A stretch of DNA of 24,376 bases, taken from F23-D06 sp947167635 (lineage in GTDB: Bacteria; Bacteroidota; Bacteroidia; Bacteroidales; WCHB1-69). The stretch lies in NCBI GenBank assembly GCA_947167635.1, contig CAMVIT010000041.1:1-24376 (forward strand), given 5' to 3'. Numbering within the stretch: position 1 is the first letter of the stretch; each line of letters starts with the position of its first letter. Below, piece by piece: positions 15,256-23,491 of this stretch. A model generated the notes under the pieces. It was not told the DNA's origin. It was given only the letters and a program-made list of their open reading frames with translations, and searched no databases. Made by a program: the position numbers and the translations under genes.

Positions 15256-16229
15256 AGGTTGCCTAAAAATTGCAAAATGTCGATGTTGTTGTCGTAGTCG
15301 AAGAGGGTGGGGGTACAAGCTTGTCCGAACGGTGTGCCGTCCTCATGCAAGGTGATGTACATGTTGTTGTGATATCCCGTAACGGGTTTTTCGTCGGGAT
15401 GATAGTATTCATGGTACACAACGGCGGTGGGTGGATTGTTTTCGGGACTCTCTACAAAGAGAAACGTTCCTGAATCCATGTAGAACTGCTTGCTCATCAG
15501 TCGGATGGATTTCTGATAATCCAAATGGTTGAGAAAATGGTTGTGTCCGGCAATGCAAAGGCTCTCCTCGTGGAGAATGTGTACGAGGGGTGCGAAGTCA
15601 TAGCCTTCGGGCACATAGAGCTTGCGTATGGAACGCGGCGCGCGCCCGAAATAGAGGAAGATGTCGTGCGACAATGCTCGTAGCACCTCTACGCTCTCTT
15701 CCCCTGTGAGCAGGGCGGCGTGGCAGAGGGGTGTGCGCAATACATGCGGGAATCTCGACAGATGTCGGGCCAGGGCTTCCCCGCCTTGCTCGGGCAGGTC
15801 CGCGATGACAGCATTGAAAGCGGTAAGCTCGTTGCGGAATGTTATGCGCCCCTGCAACGAGGGTGTCAGCTCCATCAATGCCGTCACCAAGGCGGGCAGC
15901 AAAGTGACATGCGGTTTCGTGCGTACTAAGGCGTTGTGGCCGCTCAGCAGCACATAGAGAAGGTCGCGGAATCCCGACAGGGGCGTGCGGCCATGCGGCA
16001 GAACCGCAATCGTTTGCGCGTTCTCTTTTGAAAAGGATTGTCCGTTTCTCGCGTCCAACAAAGAGTCGGCCAGATGTCCTAACGAAAGCAGGCAGAACTC
16101 CGGTGTGAACCAGCTGTGCAACTGATGTTGTTGTTCAATCGCCAGTCCGAGTGTCTGTTTCACCCAGTCAGGGCTGCGGAGGACATCTGCCCACCGCAGA
16201 AAGGAATCGTGTGGGGCATGTCCAGCCAT
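15252..16229 (-). CDS. LuxC-like acyl-CoA reductase homologue, expected catalytic Cys missing
   Basis: The start is set at the ATG 16227-16229 because it overlaps the malic enzyme stop as TAATG, giving 325 residues. Family signatures from the Bacteroidota LuxC-like acyl-CoA reductases: SWFTPEF near the start; PLSGFRDLLYVLLSGHNALVRTKP (shortened here: GFRDLLYVLLSGHNALV); LLTGEES; DIFLYFGRAPRSIRKLYVPE; HNHFLNHLDYQKSIRLM; AVVYHEYY; and a C-terminal FGQACTPTLFDYDNNIDILQ. In the relatives I remember, the DIFLYFG stretch continues GxGCRN with the Cys as candidate nucleophile; here it reads GRAPRS (~194-199). The family reduces acyl-CoA to aldehyde with NADPH. This copy may be inactive, or use another residue such as the Cys of FGQAC. 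Its stop overlaps the histidine kinase ATG by 4 nt. Confidence 0.75.
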   Translation of the reverse strand: MAGHAPHDSFLRWADVLRSPDWVKQTLGLAIEQQHQLHSWFTPEFCLLSLGHLADSLLDARNGQSFSKENAQTIAVLPHGRTPLSGFRDLLYVLLSGHNALVRTKPHVTLLPALVTALMELTPSLQGRITFRNELTAFNAVIADLPEQGGEALARHLSRFPHVLRTPLCHAALLTGEESVEVLRALSHDIFLYFGRAPRSIRKLYVPEGYDFAPLVHILHEESLCIAGHNHFLNHLDYQKSIRLMSKQFYMDSGTFLFVESPENNPPTAVVYHEYYHPDEKPVTGYHNNMYITLHEDGTPFGQACTPTLFDYDNNIDILQFLGNL

Positions 16230-17674
16230 TACAGTTCGGAACACACTTGCTTGACGATGTCCTTGACCATCTCTTCCGGAAATTGTCGGATGTAGCCCTT
16301 CTCTTGGAAGAGTTCCACTATCTCGTGGGTCTCCTGAATATCCTTGCAGGCGATGTCATAGACTTCCTGCCAGGTGCGGTTTTTGCGGGCCACGCCGTCT
16401 TGGATGGCTTGCATGGCCACATCGGCGGCCACGTTCGGGAAGAGGTCGCTGTCCATCATGGTGGGCATGATGCGCTCTTGCGAGATGCCCTGCTTCTCGG
16501 CATAGTCGGCGATGCTGTGGGCGGCGCGGATGGCCATTGCGTCGGTGATCTTGCTGGCCGACACCAGGAGCGTGCCCTTGAGGATGGCAGGGAAGCACAC
16601 CGAGTTGTTGACCTGGTTGGGGAAGTCACCGCGCCCCGTGGCCACGATGAAGGCACCGGCCTCCTTGGCCTTGTAGGGGTAGATCTCCGGTACGGGGTTG
16701 GCACAGGCGAAGACGATGGACCTGTCGGCCATGAGGCGGATCCATTCGGGCTTGATGGTGTCAGGGCCCGGCTTGGAGAGGGCGATCAGCACATCAGCAT
16801 CCTTGAAGGCCTCCTCGGGGGTCTCGATGCATCCGGGGTTGGTGGTCTGACAGAGTTCCCATTTCCGGTAGAAACGCCGGTCATCGCGGATGTCGATGCG
16901 GTTTTTGTGCAGTGTGCCTTTGGTATCGAAGATGATGAGGTTCTCGGCCTTCACGCCGTCGGAGATCATCAGCCGGGCAATCGTGGTGTTGGCGGCACCG
17001 GCGCCGTACAGCACCGCTTTGATGTCTGCCATCTTCTTGCCCACGATCTTGAGGGCGTTGATAAGTCCGGCCAGAGTTACACAGGCAGTGCCTTGGGCGT
17101 CATCGTGCCAGACGGGGATGACACACTCTTCACGCAGCGTGTCGAGGATGCGGTAGCAGTTGGGCTGCGATATGTCCTCCAGGTTGATGGCACCGAAGCT
17201 GTGTTGCACCATCTTGACGAACTCGATGACCTTGTCGGCCTGGTGCTCGCCGTTCTCGTCGCGACTGTCGATGCAGAGGGGGATGGAGTCCACGCCGCCG
17301 AGGTACTTCATCAGCATGGCCTTGCCCTCCATCACGCCGAGGCCGCCCGGCGGGGTGCAGTCGCCGTCGCCTAACACACGGGTGCTGTCGCTGACCACAG
17401 CCACAAGGTTGGCGCGGTTGCTGAGGTGAAAGGAGGCATCGTTGTCGTCGCGGATGGTCGTGGAAACCGCCGACACGCCGGGCGTGTACCAGACATTGAA
17501 CCAGTTGAAGCCGTAAATCGGTGCCTTGGGCAATGTCTGCATCTTGCCGCTGTAGAATTGGTGGGCGGCGATGGACAGTTTTTTGTAGAAGAGCGTCTTG
17601 GCCTTGGCCTTCTGCTCCTCGGTGAAGTCTTTCGGGAAAAGTTCCTCGATGTTGTCAAGTGTGGGATTATTCAT
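16229..17674 (-). CDS. NAD(P)-dependent malic enzyme
   Basis: It oxidatively decarboxylates malate to pyruvate and CO2, with divalent metal. The 481 residues carry the malic N-domain with the catalytic Tyr in VWYTPGVSAVS (Tyr63) and Lys in GVMEGKAMLMKYL (Lys118). Metal ligands lie in NLEDISQPNC (Glu166, Asp167) and VWHDDAQGTA (Asp191, Asp192). The NAD(P) loop is VLYGAGAANTTIARLM (~221-236), and GDFPNQVNNSVCFPAILKG marks the C-domain. Length fits the short bacterial type. The gene starts 31 nt after the stop of the MORN-repeat gene, with no TAnnTTTG between, so it may be read from that gene's promoter. Downstream genes are coupled by start/stop overlaps. Coenzyme preference cannot be read from the sequence with confidence. 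Confidence 0.92.
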   Translation of the reverse strand: MNNPTLDNIEELFPKDFTEEQKAKAKTLFYKKLSIAAHQFYSGKMQTLPKAPIYGFNWFNVWYTPGVSAVSTTIRDDNDASFHLSNRANLVAVVSDSTRVLGDGDCTPPGGLGVMEGKAMLMKYLGGVDSIPLCIDSRDENGEHQADKVIEFVKMVQHSFGAINLEDISQPNCYRILDTLREECVIPVWHDDAQGTACVTLAGLINALKIVGKKMADIKAVLYGAGAANTTIARLMISDGVKAENLIIFDTKGTLHKNRIDIRDDRRFYRKWELCQTTNPGCIETPEEAFKDADVLIALSKPGPDTIKPEWIRLMADRSIVFACANPVPEIYPYKAKEAGAFIVATGRGDFPNQVNNSVCFPAILKGTLLVSASKITDAMAIRAAHSIADYAEKQGISQERIMPTMMDSDLFPNVAADVAMQAIQDGVARKNRTWQEVYDIACKDIQETHEIVELFQEKGYIRQFPEEMVKDIVKQVCSEL

Positions 17675-17705
17675 TTTGTAACTGTATGTGTTTTAATGGG
17701 ATGTG

Positions 17706-20700
17706 TTAATAGCGCTCCTCACCGTTGCATTGGTCGTAATACATGGTCACCTTGTGAAGGAGCTTGCCGTTTTTGTCGTATTTCTTGAAATCGCCGTGTG
17801 CCAGGCCATAGTAATAGTTGCCCTCGTATGCCTTTTGACCGTTTTCGTAGTAGATCTCTATGGGACCGTGGCTTGTGCCGGCACTGGTTCCTTTCAGTAT
17901 GTTGATTTTGCCGTTGGGGAAATAGTGAATTATCTGGTCATTGCCTACACCATTTTTGAACTGACAGGTATAGGCGGCCTGTCCGTTGGGATAATAGATG
18001 ACAAAGTTGCCGTTCAGGGAGGCATTTTCAAAGTTGGCCACTAAGCCGATCTTGCCGTTCGGATAATAGGCTGTGACCGGAATGGCATCCTTGGTGATGA
18101 CTTGGGGCTCGGACATCTTGCCGTTGCTCTGTCTGTAGCTGAAGTTGATAGGAGCTCCGTGATCGTGGAAAATCTCCAGAAGGACAGTGCCGTCGGGGGC
18201 GTAGATATAGGAGGCTCCATGGACATCCCCTTTGAAGACGGTGCTTTCCTGAAGTTTCTTGCCATTGGGATAGAAATTGATGCTCGGACCTTGCGGAGTG
18301 TTGCTCAAGCCGGCGTATGCAATGGATGTGATATTCCCCAAAGGACTGAATGAGCAAACATATCCCTCTATGTTGTCGAGAATCATGGAGCAGGAGTCGC
18401 TGACCTCACCTGTGGGAAACAGCTCTTTTTGGATGCCATTCAAATTGTCACTGATATAGACCCCGGAATTAATACGTGTCCCGTCAAAAGAATATTCAAT
18501 GAAAGGACCGTCAAGGTCTCCGTTTTTGATTTCACGGACGGTGCGAATGCTGCCGTTGGGATGATAGTAGTTGCTGTAGCCGTTGCCAAAAAGAATGGTG
18601 TCGCAGTGGATGAGCTTTCCGTCCGTGTTGAACGAGTTGATGAGCACGGGCAAGCCGTTGTAATAACGGAGCTCGCGAATCATCTTGCCATTGGGCAGAT
18701 AGTAGGCACAATAGACAAGATCGCCGTCAGGAGCGTATAACAATTTGCTGTGGAGGGTCCCGTCGTTGAAGTAACTGTAGAAGGCTCCCGTCAGGGTGTC
18801 GTTTCGATACATGCACTCTTTCTCGATGGTGTGAGCCTCATCGTCGAAATAGTCGATGTGTTTGCCGTTTTGGGTTCCATTCTTGTATTCGTCATACGAG
18901 CGGACACGTCCTGAAAGATAATAGTATTTTGAAACGCCCTCCTGAAGGTTGTCTTTGAAGTTGCTCTCACTGAAAATTTCACCAGTGGGGTAATATTGGT
19001 ACTGGACACCGTCGAACTTGAGGTCCAGTGTACGGTTGTTTGTGCCGAGGAAAGTGCCGTGTGAGGAGTACAAGTCAACAGTGATGTGCTTGTTCTTGGG
19101 TGTGACTGTGGCCCGGACACTGCCGTCGGGCATGTAGGTCTCGGCATCGACGACCTGCCCGTTTTTGACATGATAGGTGACAAGGGGCTTCCCGTCATAG
19201 TCGTATTCGATACGGTCGCCATCGATTTTGCCGTCTTTGTAGAGCATCTTGGACTGTATGTTGCCATTGGGGTAATAGTTTATGCTCTCCCCGTCGTATT
19301 CCTCATCTTTGTTGTAACTGTATGTGGCCATTGGCGTGCCGTCGGGATACCGCTCTGAAAACTGTCCGGTCAGCTTGTTGTCGGCAATGAAGCCTTGGGT
19401 CTGAACTTTCCCGTTGGGATAATAGCGGACGAAGGGGTTGACGGTGCCGTTGTCGTCGGTGTCGTATTTCACCTGAATCTGTCCGTTGGGGAAGTAGGAT
19501 TCCTGATGGCCGTAGTTCACACCGTCTTTGTGGTTCTCGACGCTGGCGAGGTGCCCTTGGTTGTCGTATCTCCGTGTCTCTCCATTCAGACCTTCCGGCC
19601 CCACCGTGCTTTCGAAAACGAGTATGCCGGATTTGTTGTACTCCTTGTAGGGGCCGCTGATGACGTCGTCTTTGGCGGAGGCCTCCAAGGTGGTCACCCC
19701 TTTTTCACTGAAGGGCGTGTAGGCGTAGGTGCGGATGAATCCGTTCTTCTTCCCATGAGAAATCTGGAGCTCAATCATCTTTCGGTTGTCTGCGAAGCCA
19801 ATGCTCATTCCGTTGACTGCACCATGGTCGAACTCATTGATCTCGTCAATTTGGCCGTGGTCGTTGAGAGCGTGCCAAAGGCCCTGCTCGGAGTCTTCGC
19901 CCTTGTCGTTTTTCGCGACCTTGCCCCACGAGACGAGCTGGTATTTGTTGTAAGAGTAAAAGATGTTGTCGGGATTTTCTTGGTTCAAGCCCTGTGTAAT
20001 AACTCCGTCAAGCTGATCGATGATGGCCTGTTGCATGGCTGCAATAGACTTCTGCATCTTTTCGGCTTTCTTGGAGACCTTGTTGTTGTCGATGTCCGTG
20101 CCGGAGAATTGGTAATAGGCCAGTGTGTTGTACAGGTTTGCGTCAAGCACCGCTTTGAAGAAGGGAATGTAGAGCTGGTCCTCCACGGCGTGGGAGTTTG
20201 GACGCACTTGCACGTTCTGGAACACAATCTGGTTGCCCCGCGTGATGGGATGGTCGATTTTGGTGAGCAGTTTCTCTTTCTTCTGCGAAATGATGGCGAT
20301 GTTGAGTTTCGTGACGACATCTTCATAATATTTGTTCAGTTCTTTGAAGTCGTCGTGAAGCTCGCAGTGGTTGTCGGCGTTATAAGAGCCCACCCCGGAT
20401 TCGTAGATTTCGTTCAGTGTGTTCAGGGCGAGCAAGGTGTACCGATGTGAGGGGTTGATGAGCGTGCAGTAGTTGAGCGCCATGATGCCCGGCACCGTAT
20501 AGCCGAGTTTGAGGCAGCACATGCCATATTGGTAGTGGCTGCCTTGGTGGGCAGGACTCAGGAACATGGAGGTCTTGAGGCATTCGAGGGCCTCCGCGTA
20601 TTTCTCCTGACGCATCAGCGAAACACCCTTGTTGAAATGGAGATGGAAATAGTAGGGGTTCTCTTTCAGCCCCTGCTCGTACATCTTCACGGCATTGTCG

Positions 20701-21053
20701 AAATCCTCCATGTCGTCGTAGCAGTTGCCCAGCTCTGTGTAGATATTGGCCTTCGGCTGGGTGCAAGACGGGTTCTCCAGCAGCTCCTTGAAAATCTGGA
20801 TGGCTTCGAAATATTTTTCCGACATTTCCAGGGCCAACGCTTTCTCGTATTGGGCATATTCGTAGTTCGGGTCGCCGTAAGGCACAGTGTTGTACTGCGC
20901 GATGGCCTCGTCATACTTGCCTTGGTCAACCATTCTCATGGCTTGGCGGATGACTTTGTAGGAGTTGTCCATGAGCTTGAGATTCTTCGTGTTCTGCCCG
21001 GACAGACTGAGAGCAAGCAGGCAGAAGAGGAGAAGGAACGTATTTTTTTTCAT
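17706..21053 (-). CDS. Secreted TPR and MORN-repeat protein
   Basis: The ATG at 21051-21053 opens a signal peptide (MKKNTFLLLFCLLALSLSGQ); the longer frame to 21134 only reads through the promoter. The 1115 residues begin with TPR-like helical repeats (~30-250: YDEAIAQYNTVPYGDPNYEY, KYFEAIQIFKELL, DFDNAVKMYEQGLKENPYY, KYAEALECL). A ~130-residue linker with a coiled-coil-like stretch (VSKKAEKMQKSIAAMQQAI) comes next. Then some twenty MORN-2/YwqK-type repeats of about 23 residues run to the end, each around a YYPNGK or YAPDGT turn. No T9SS tail is seen, so it may stay in the periplasm or outer membrane. MORN-2 arrays form long beta sheets and often serve as scaffolds; no enzymatic motif is visible. 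The promoter lies at 21124-21131. Confidence 0.88.
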   Translation of the reverse strand: MKKNTFLLLFCLLALSLSGQNTKNLKLMDNSYKVIRQAMRMVDQGKYDEAIAQYNTVPYGDPNYEYAQYEKALALEMSEKYFEAIQIFKELLENPSCTQPKANIYTELGNCYDDMEDFDNAVKMYEQGLKENPYYFHLHFNKGVSLMRQEKYAEALECLKTSMFLSPAHQGSHYQYGMCCLKLGYTVPGIMALNYCTLINPSHRYTLLALNTLNEIYESGVGSYNADNHCELHDDFKELNKYYEDVVTKLNIAIISQKKEKLLTKIDHPITRGNQIVFQNVQVRPNSHAVEDQLYIPFFKAVLDANLYNTLAYYQFSGTDIDNNKVSKKAEKMQKSIAAMQQAIIDQLDGVITQGLNQENPDNIFYSYNKYQLVSWGKVAKNDKGEDSEQGLWHALNDHGQIDEINEFDHGAVNGMSIGFADNRKMIELQISHGKKNGFIRTYAYTPFSEKGVTTLEASAKDDVISGPYKEYNKSGILVFESTVGPEGLNGETRRYDNQGHLASVENHKDGVNYGHQESYFPNGQIQVKYDTDDNGTVNPFVRYYPNGKVQTQGFIADNKLTGQFSERYPDGTPMATYSYNKDEEYDGESINYYPNGNIQSKMLYKDGKIDGDRIEYDYDGKPLVTYHVKNGQVVDAETYMPDGSVRATVTPKNKHITVDLYSSHGTFLGTNNRTLDLKFDGVQYQYYPTGEIFSESNFKDNLQEGVSKYYYLSGRVRSYDEYKNGTQNGKHIDYFDDEAHTIEKECMYRNDTLTGAFYSYFNDGTLHSKLLYAPDGDLVYCAYYLPNGKMIRELRYYNGLPVLINSFNTDGKLIHCDTILFGNGYSNYYHPNGSIRTVREIKNGDLDGPFIEYSFDGTRINSGVYISDNLNGIQKELFPTGEVSDSCSMILDNIEGYVCSFSPLGNITSIAYAGLSNTPQGPSINFYPNGKKLQESTVFKGDVHGASYIYAPDGTVLLEIFHDHGAPINFSYRQSNGKMSEPQVITKDAIPVTAYYPNGKIGLVANFENASLNGNFVIYYPNGQAAYTCQFKNGVGNDQIIHYFPNGKINILKGTSAGTSHGPIEIYYENGQKAYEGNYYYGLAHGDFKKYDKNGKLLHKVTMYYDQCNGEERY

Positions 21054-21117
21054 AATAAAAGGGTTTGATATAAAGGTGTAAACTATGTTTTTGCGGTATG
21101 TCTTGTTTCGTTGTTTC

Positions 21118-21173
21118 CGCCTGCAAAGATACAAAAAATGTGGAAGTGGGTGATGATGATAGTTTCCTGTCGT
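21118..21173 (-). repeat. Duplicated promoter segment, copy 1 (56 nt)
   Basis: 55/56 identical to 23436-23491. A further 16 nt on the gene-proximal side (from 21102) is partly conserved. It carries TATCTTTG plus the ~40 nt upstream of it. The duplication ends abruptly at 21173. Confidence 0.92.
21124..21131 (-). promoter_or_regulatory. Promoter -7 element (TATCTTTG) of the MORN-repeat gene
   Basis: TATCTTTG on the minus strand lies 70 nt upstream of the ATG at 21051-21053. The surrounding 56 nt (21118-21173) are duplicated before the gene at 21332-23383, so both genes may share regulation. Confidence 0.6.
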
Positions 21174-21336
21174 ACAGCCAGACGGTCTGTCCGAGGCATA
21201 CTTCTATGACTTTGTTCCCTGTGGAATCATAGTACCAAGCGGGCACAGATACGCACGCCGCAGTGGATATCAGGAGTATGCAGGCATCTGCAGAGCAGGT
21301 GGAGCTTTGTTTCCACGGCGTTTTATAAGATTTAAT
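21174..21336 (-). pseudogene. Probable 5' remnant of a secreted-protein gene
   Basis: On the minus strand, a frame open from 21339 down to the repeat boundary at 21173 reads like the N-terminus of an exported Bacteroidota protein: a basic start (KSYKTPWKQSS), a hydrophobic core (ACILLISTAACVSV), then AWYYDSTGNKVIEVCLGQTV, which has the VxVCxGxxV pattern common at the start of Ig/PKD-like modules. There is no ATG; the codon at the expected start is ATT (21334-21336), overlapping the stop of the upstream gene. The frame then runs into the duplicated promoter segment. It is best explained as a gene truncated by internal deletion. It could also be chance. Confidence 0.35.
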
Positions 21337-23383
21337 TTTTTACGAATTTTCCGGTGGAGACCTGTCCCTTTCCTGCCGCCTCTATCAGATAGGTGCCGGC
21401 GGGCAGGCGGGAAACATCCAATGAGGCGGCAGTGTCGCGCACCTCCCGGCGGAGGATCATCCGGCCCTCCATGTCAAGAACGGTGACGTAGTCAATGCGA
21501 AAATCGTCGCTCGTTACATACAAAAAGGTGTTGGCGGGGTTGGGCCATAGACGCAGACTTGTTTCCAAGCCGCCGTGGGCGGGAATGCCCGTGTAGGGCG
21601 TGGCGAACGCAGGGTCCTTGTACAGCGCGAACACTGCGCTGCTGTTGCTGGTCGGATAGCAGGACGCCCACACACTGTTGCTGAAGGTGACGGATTCCTT
21701 GGACTGCATGTCGCAAATGACACTGCCGTCGTCATGGACTATGAGAGAACCTAAATTCGGGGTCTCGGCATGGAATGGTTCATAGCCGATAAAGTGGCCG
21801 TCGCTTCTCCACTGCATCAGTGCCTCGTCTGTCAAGTATCTTTTATAGTAGGACAAGGCGAAAACCCTGTTGTTCAGAACCGCAGGACAAGTGCCGGGCT
21901 TGGCATCCGAGTTTTCTTCGAATGCCGGTACGACGCCGTAATTCAGGAAACTCCCCGTTTCTGCATCGTATCGGACGAAAAAACCGATAATGGCCTCATC
22001 AACGTCCGGCTCAGGGCCGACCAGCTGTTGGGTGAAGGTGCTGTCAAAGAAGATTCCGGCATGGCCGTCATGGTGATACTGTCCATGGCCTGTCAGATAC
22101 AAGGCGTTGTTGTAGTAGAGATTTCTCCACCACTGATCATTGGCGTATCCTGGATAACAGTCAGTTCCTCTTGTGTAAATCTGGTTGCTCCACAGTACGT
22201 TGCCGGCCGTGTCGTACTTGATGACAAAATGGGTGCGGTCCACCCCGCTCATATCGTTGATGGTGGCATAATGGGTGCTGTCCCAGTAGATAAGAGCAGG
22301 ATATTGGTGTGCATCCCAATATACAATCGGTTTGATATATCCTGACAGGTACATGTTGTCCTCCTCATCGTAGGAGAGACCTTCTATTCCCCCTCCCCAT
22401 CTGGGATTTACTGTATCCTGTTCGTCAGTGGCCAGTCCCTCGGTGTGGTCCACCATCATTTTGGCCCATACCAGTTCCCATTCTGGGGAGAATTTGCAAA
22501 TGATAATGTTGCGTAATGTGGAGTAGTGAGTCAAGGTGTCGTATGTGTCATACCAAGGGTTATACGCGACAGTATATTGAAGCTGGCAAGACCCTGGAAG
22601 ATAGATATCGTATGTTCTGTTGCTGTCCCCGTCAACCACTATGGTGTAGGGGTCCTCTTCAACTCCTTCATAAGTGAAAAGTCCTGCAATATAAGTGTTG
22701 CCAAAACGGTCTATGTGTATAGGGGTTGTGGCATAACATAACGGCGCAGTCATCCTGATGAATTCTGTCCCATTAATATGTAACTCCCTTGAGAGGGCCT
22801 CCACAAAATGATCCTCTAAAAGGTTGCCCTCCAAGTCGAACTGGCAGAAAAAGGTCCAATCGCCGCGCTTGAAAGGCGGGTGTTGTTCCGCCACCGGTAT
22901 GCTGTCAAGATTAGTCTTTCGAACCAATGAGTCCAAATAAAACAGCCACGACCCCCATGGATTATCGCCCCAAAACGAATAATTTCCTGAAATGTAGATT
23001 CTGTTGTTGCGTACTTCCATCCATCCGGCCGATCCTCCATATGGGCTGCATTTTATGACTCTGTTCCACAACATATTGCCCAAAGTGTCGAACTTGGCCA
23101 ACAGAACACCCGGCACGTTGGTGTTCATCACATCCAAAATGTCAGTGAAAAGAAACTCATTGCCGTCATAAATCGGTCGCCCACCCATGACACCATAGAT
23201 GTATATGTTTCCCTCTGAATCGAAAGCTGTGTTTTGGATTTTGTTGTAATACTGGTTGGGATCGCTGGGATTGTCGCTCCCGCTCCAATAGTGCGCCCAT
23301 TTCCACTCGCCCTGCGAAAAACAGGCGGGGGAAGAAAGAAGGCAGATGAGAAACACGATAAAAAAGGATAGTCGTTTTTTCAT
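21332..23383 (-). CDS. T9SS-exported beta-propeller-like surface protein
   Basis: The ATG at 23381-23383 opens a signal peptide (MKKRLSFFIVFLICLLSSPACFSQ); a longer frame to 23452 reads through the promoter. The 683 residues contain repeated propeller-like blades of the SBBP type: FDSEGNIYIYGVMGG, LLAKFDTLGNMLWNRVI, IDRFGNTYIAGLFTYEG, SYDEEDNMYLSGYI and IKYDTAGNVLWSNQIY. The last ~75 residues are a T9SS type A sorting domain (LWPNPANTFLYVTS, LDMEGRMILRREV, LPAGTYLIEAAG, GKFVKN). It is exported and attached or released at the surface. Function beyond binding cannot be inferred. The promoter at 23442-23449 is a copy of that before the MORN gene. Confidence 0.85.
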   Translation of the reverse strand: MKKRLSFFIVFLICLLSSPACFSQGEWKWAHYWSGSDNPSDPNQYYNKIQNTAFDSEGNIYIYGVMGGRPIYDGNEFLFTDILDVMNTNVPGVLLAKFDTLGNMLWNRVIKCSPYGGSAGWMEVRNNRIYISGNYSFWGDNPWGSWLFYLDSLVRKTNLDSIPVAEQHPPFKRGDWTFFCQFDLEGNLLEDHFVEALSRELHINGTEFIRMTAPLCYATTPIHIDRFGNTYIAGLFTYEGVEEDPYTIVVDGDSNRTYDIYLPGSCQLQYTVAYNPWYDTYDTLTHYSTLRNIIICKFSPEWELVWAKMMVDHTEGLATDEQDTVNPRWGGGIEGLSYDEEDNMYLSGYIKPIVYWDAHQYPALIYWDSTHYATINDMSGVDRTHFVIKYDTAGNVLWSNQIYTRGTDCYPGYANDQWWRNLYYNNALYLTGHGQYHHDGHAGIFFDSTFTQQLVGPEPDVDEAIIGFFVRYDAETGSFLNYGVVPAFEENSDAKPGTCPAVLNNRVFALSYYKRYLTDEALMQWRSDGHFIGYEPFHAETPNLGSLIVHDDGSVICDMQSKESVTFSNSVWASCYPTSNSSAVFALYKDPAFATPYTGIPAHGGLETSLRLWPNPANTFLYVTSDDFRIDYVTVLDMEGRMILRREVRDTAASLDVSRLPAGTYLIEAAGKGQVSTGKFVKN

Positions 23384-23435
23384 AATGTTGTGACTTTGTG
23401 TGTTAGAGAAAGGTTCCGACTTGTTTCGTCTTTGT

Positions 23436-23491
23436 CGCCTGCAAAGATACAAAAAAAGTGGAAGTGGGTGATGATGATAGTTTCCTGTCGT
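23436..23491 (-). repeat. Duplicated promoter segment, copy 2 (56 nt)
   Basis: 55/56 identical to 21118-21173. It reaches the last base of the upstream gene's stop codon (23491-23493), so the duplicated unit is the whole intergenic promoter region plus its boundary. Confidence 0.92.
23442..23449 (-). promoter_or_regulatory. Promoter -7 element (TATCTTTG) of the propeller-like T9SS protein gene
   Basis: TATCTTTG on the minus strand lies 58 nt upstream of the ATG at 23381-23383. It is the same element, in the same duplicated context, as at 21124-21131. Confidence 0.6.

Noticed and set aside
16151..17374. A 407-residue plus-strand frame opposite malic enzyme and the LuxC-like gene
   Set aside because: Antisense shadow rich in Val, Gly, Asp and His. 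The minus-strand malic enzyme has all family motifs.
19395..20450. A 351-residue plus-strand frame opposite the MORN-repeat gene
   Set aside because: Antisense shadow with Val/Gly/Phe-rich sequence and no family resemblance. The repeats on the other strand explain it.
23384..23452. N-terminal extension (MYLCRRQRR...) of the propeller-like protein, and the similar one at 21054-21134 for the MORN protein
   Set aside because: Both extensions are translations of the TATCTTTG promoter and leader. The internal ATG in each case opens a proper signal peptide.
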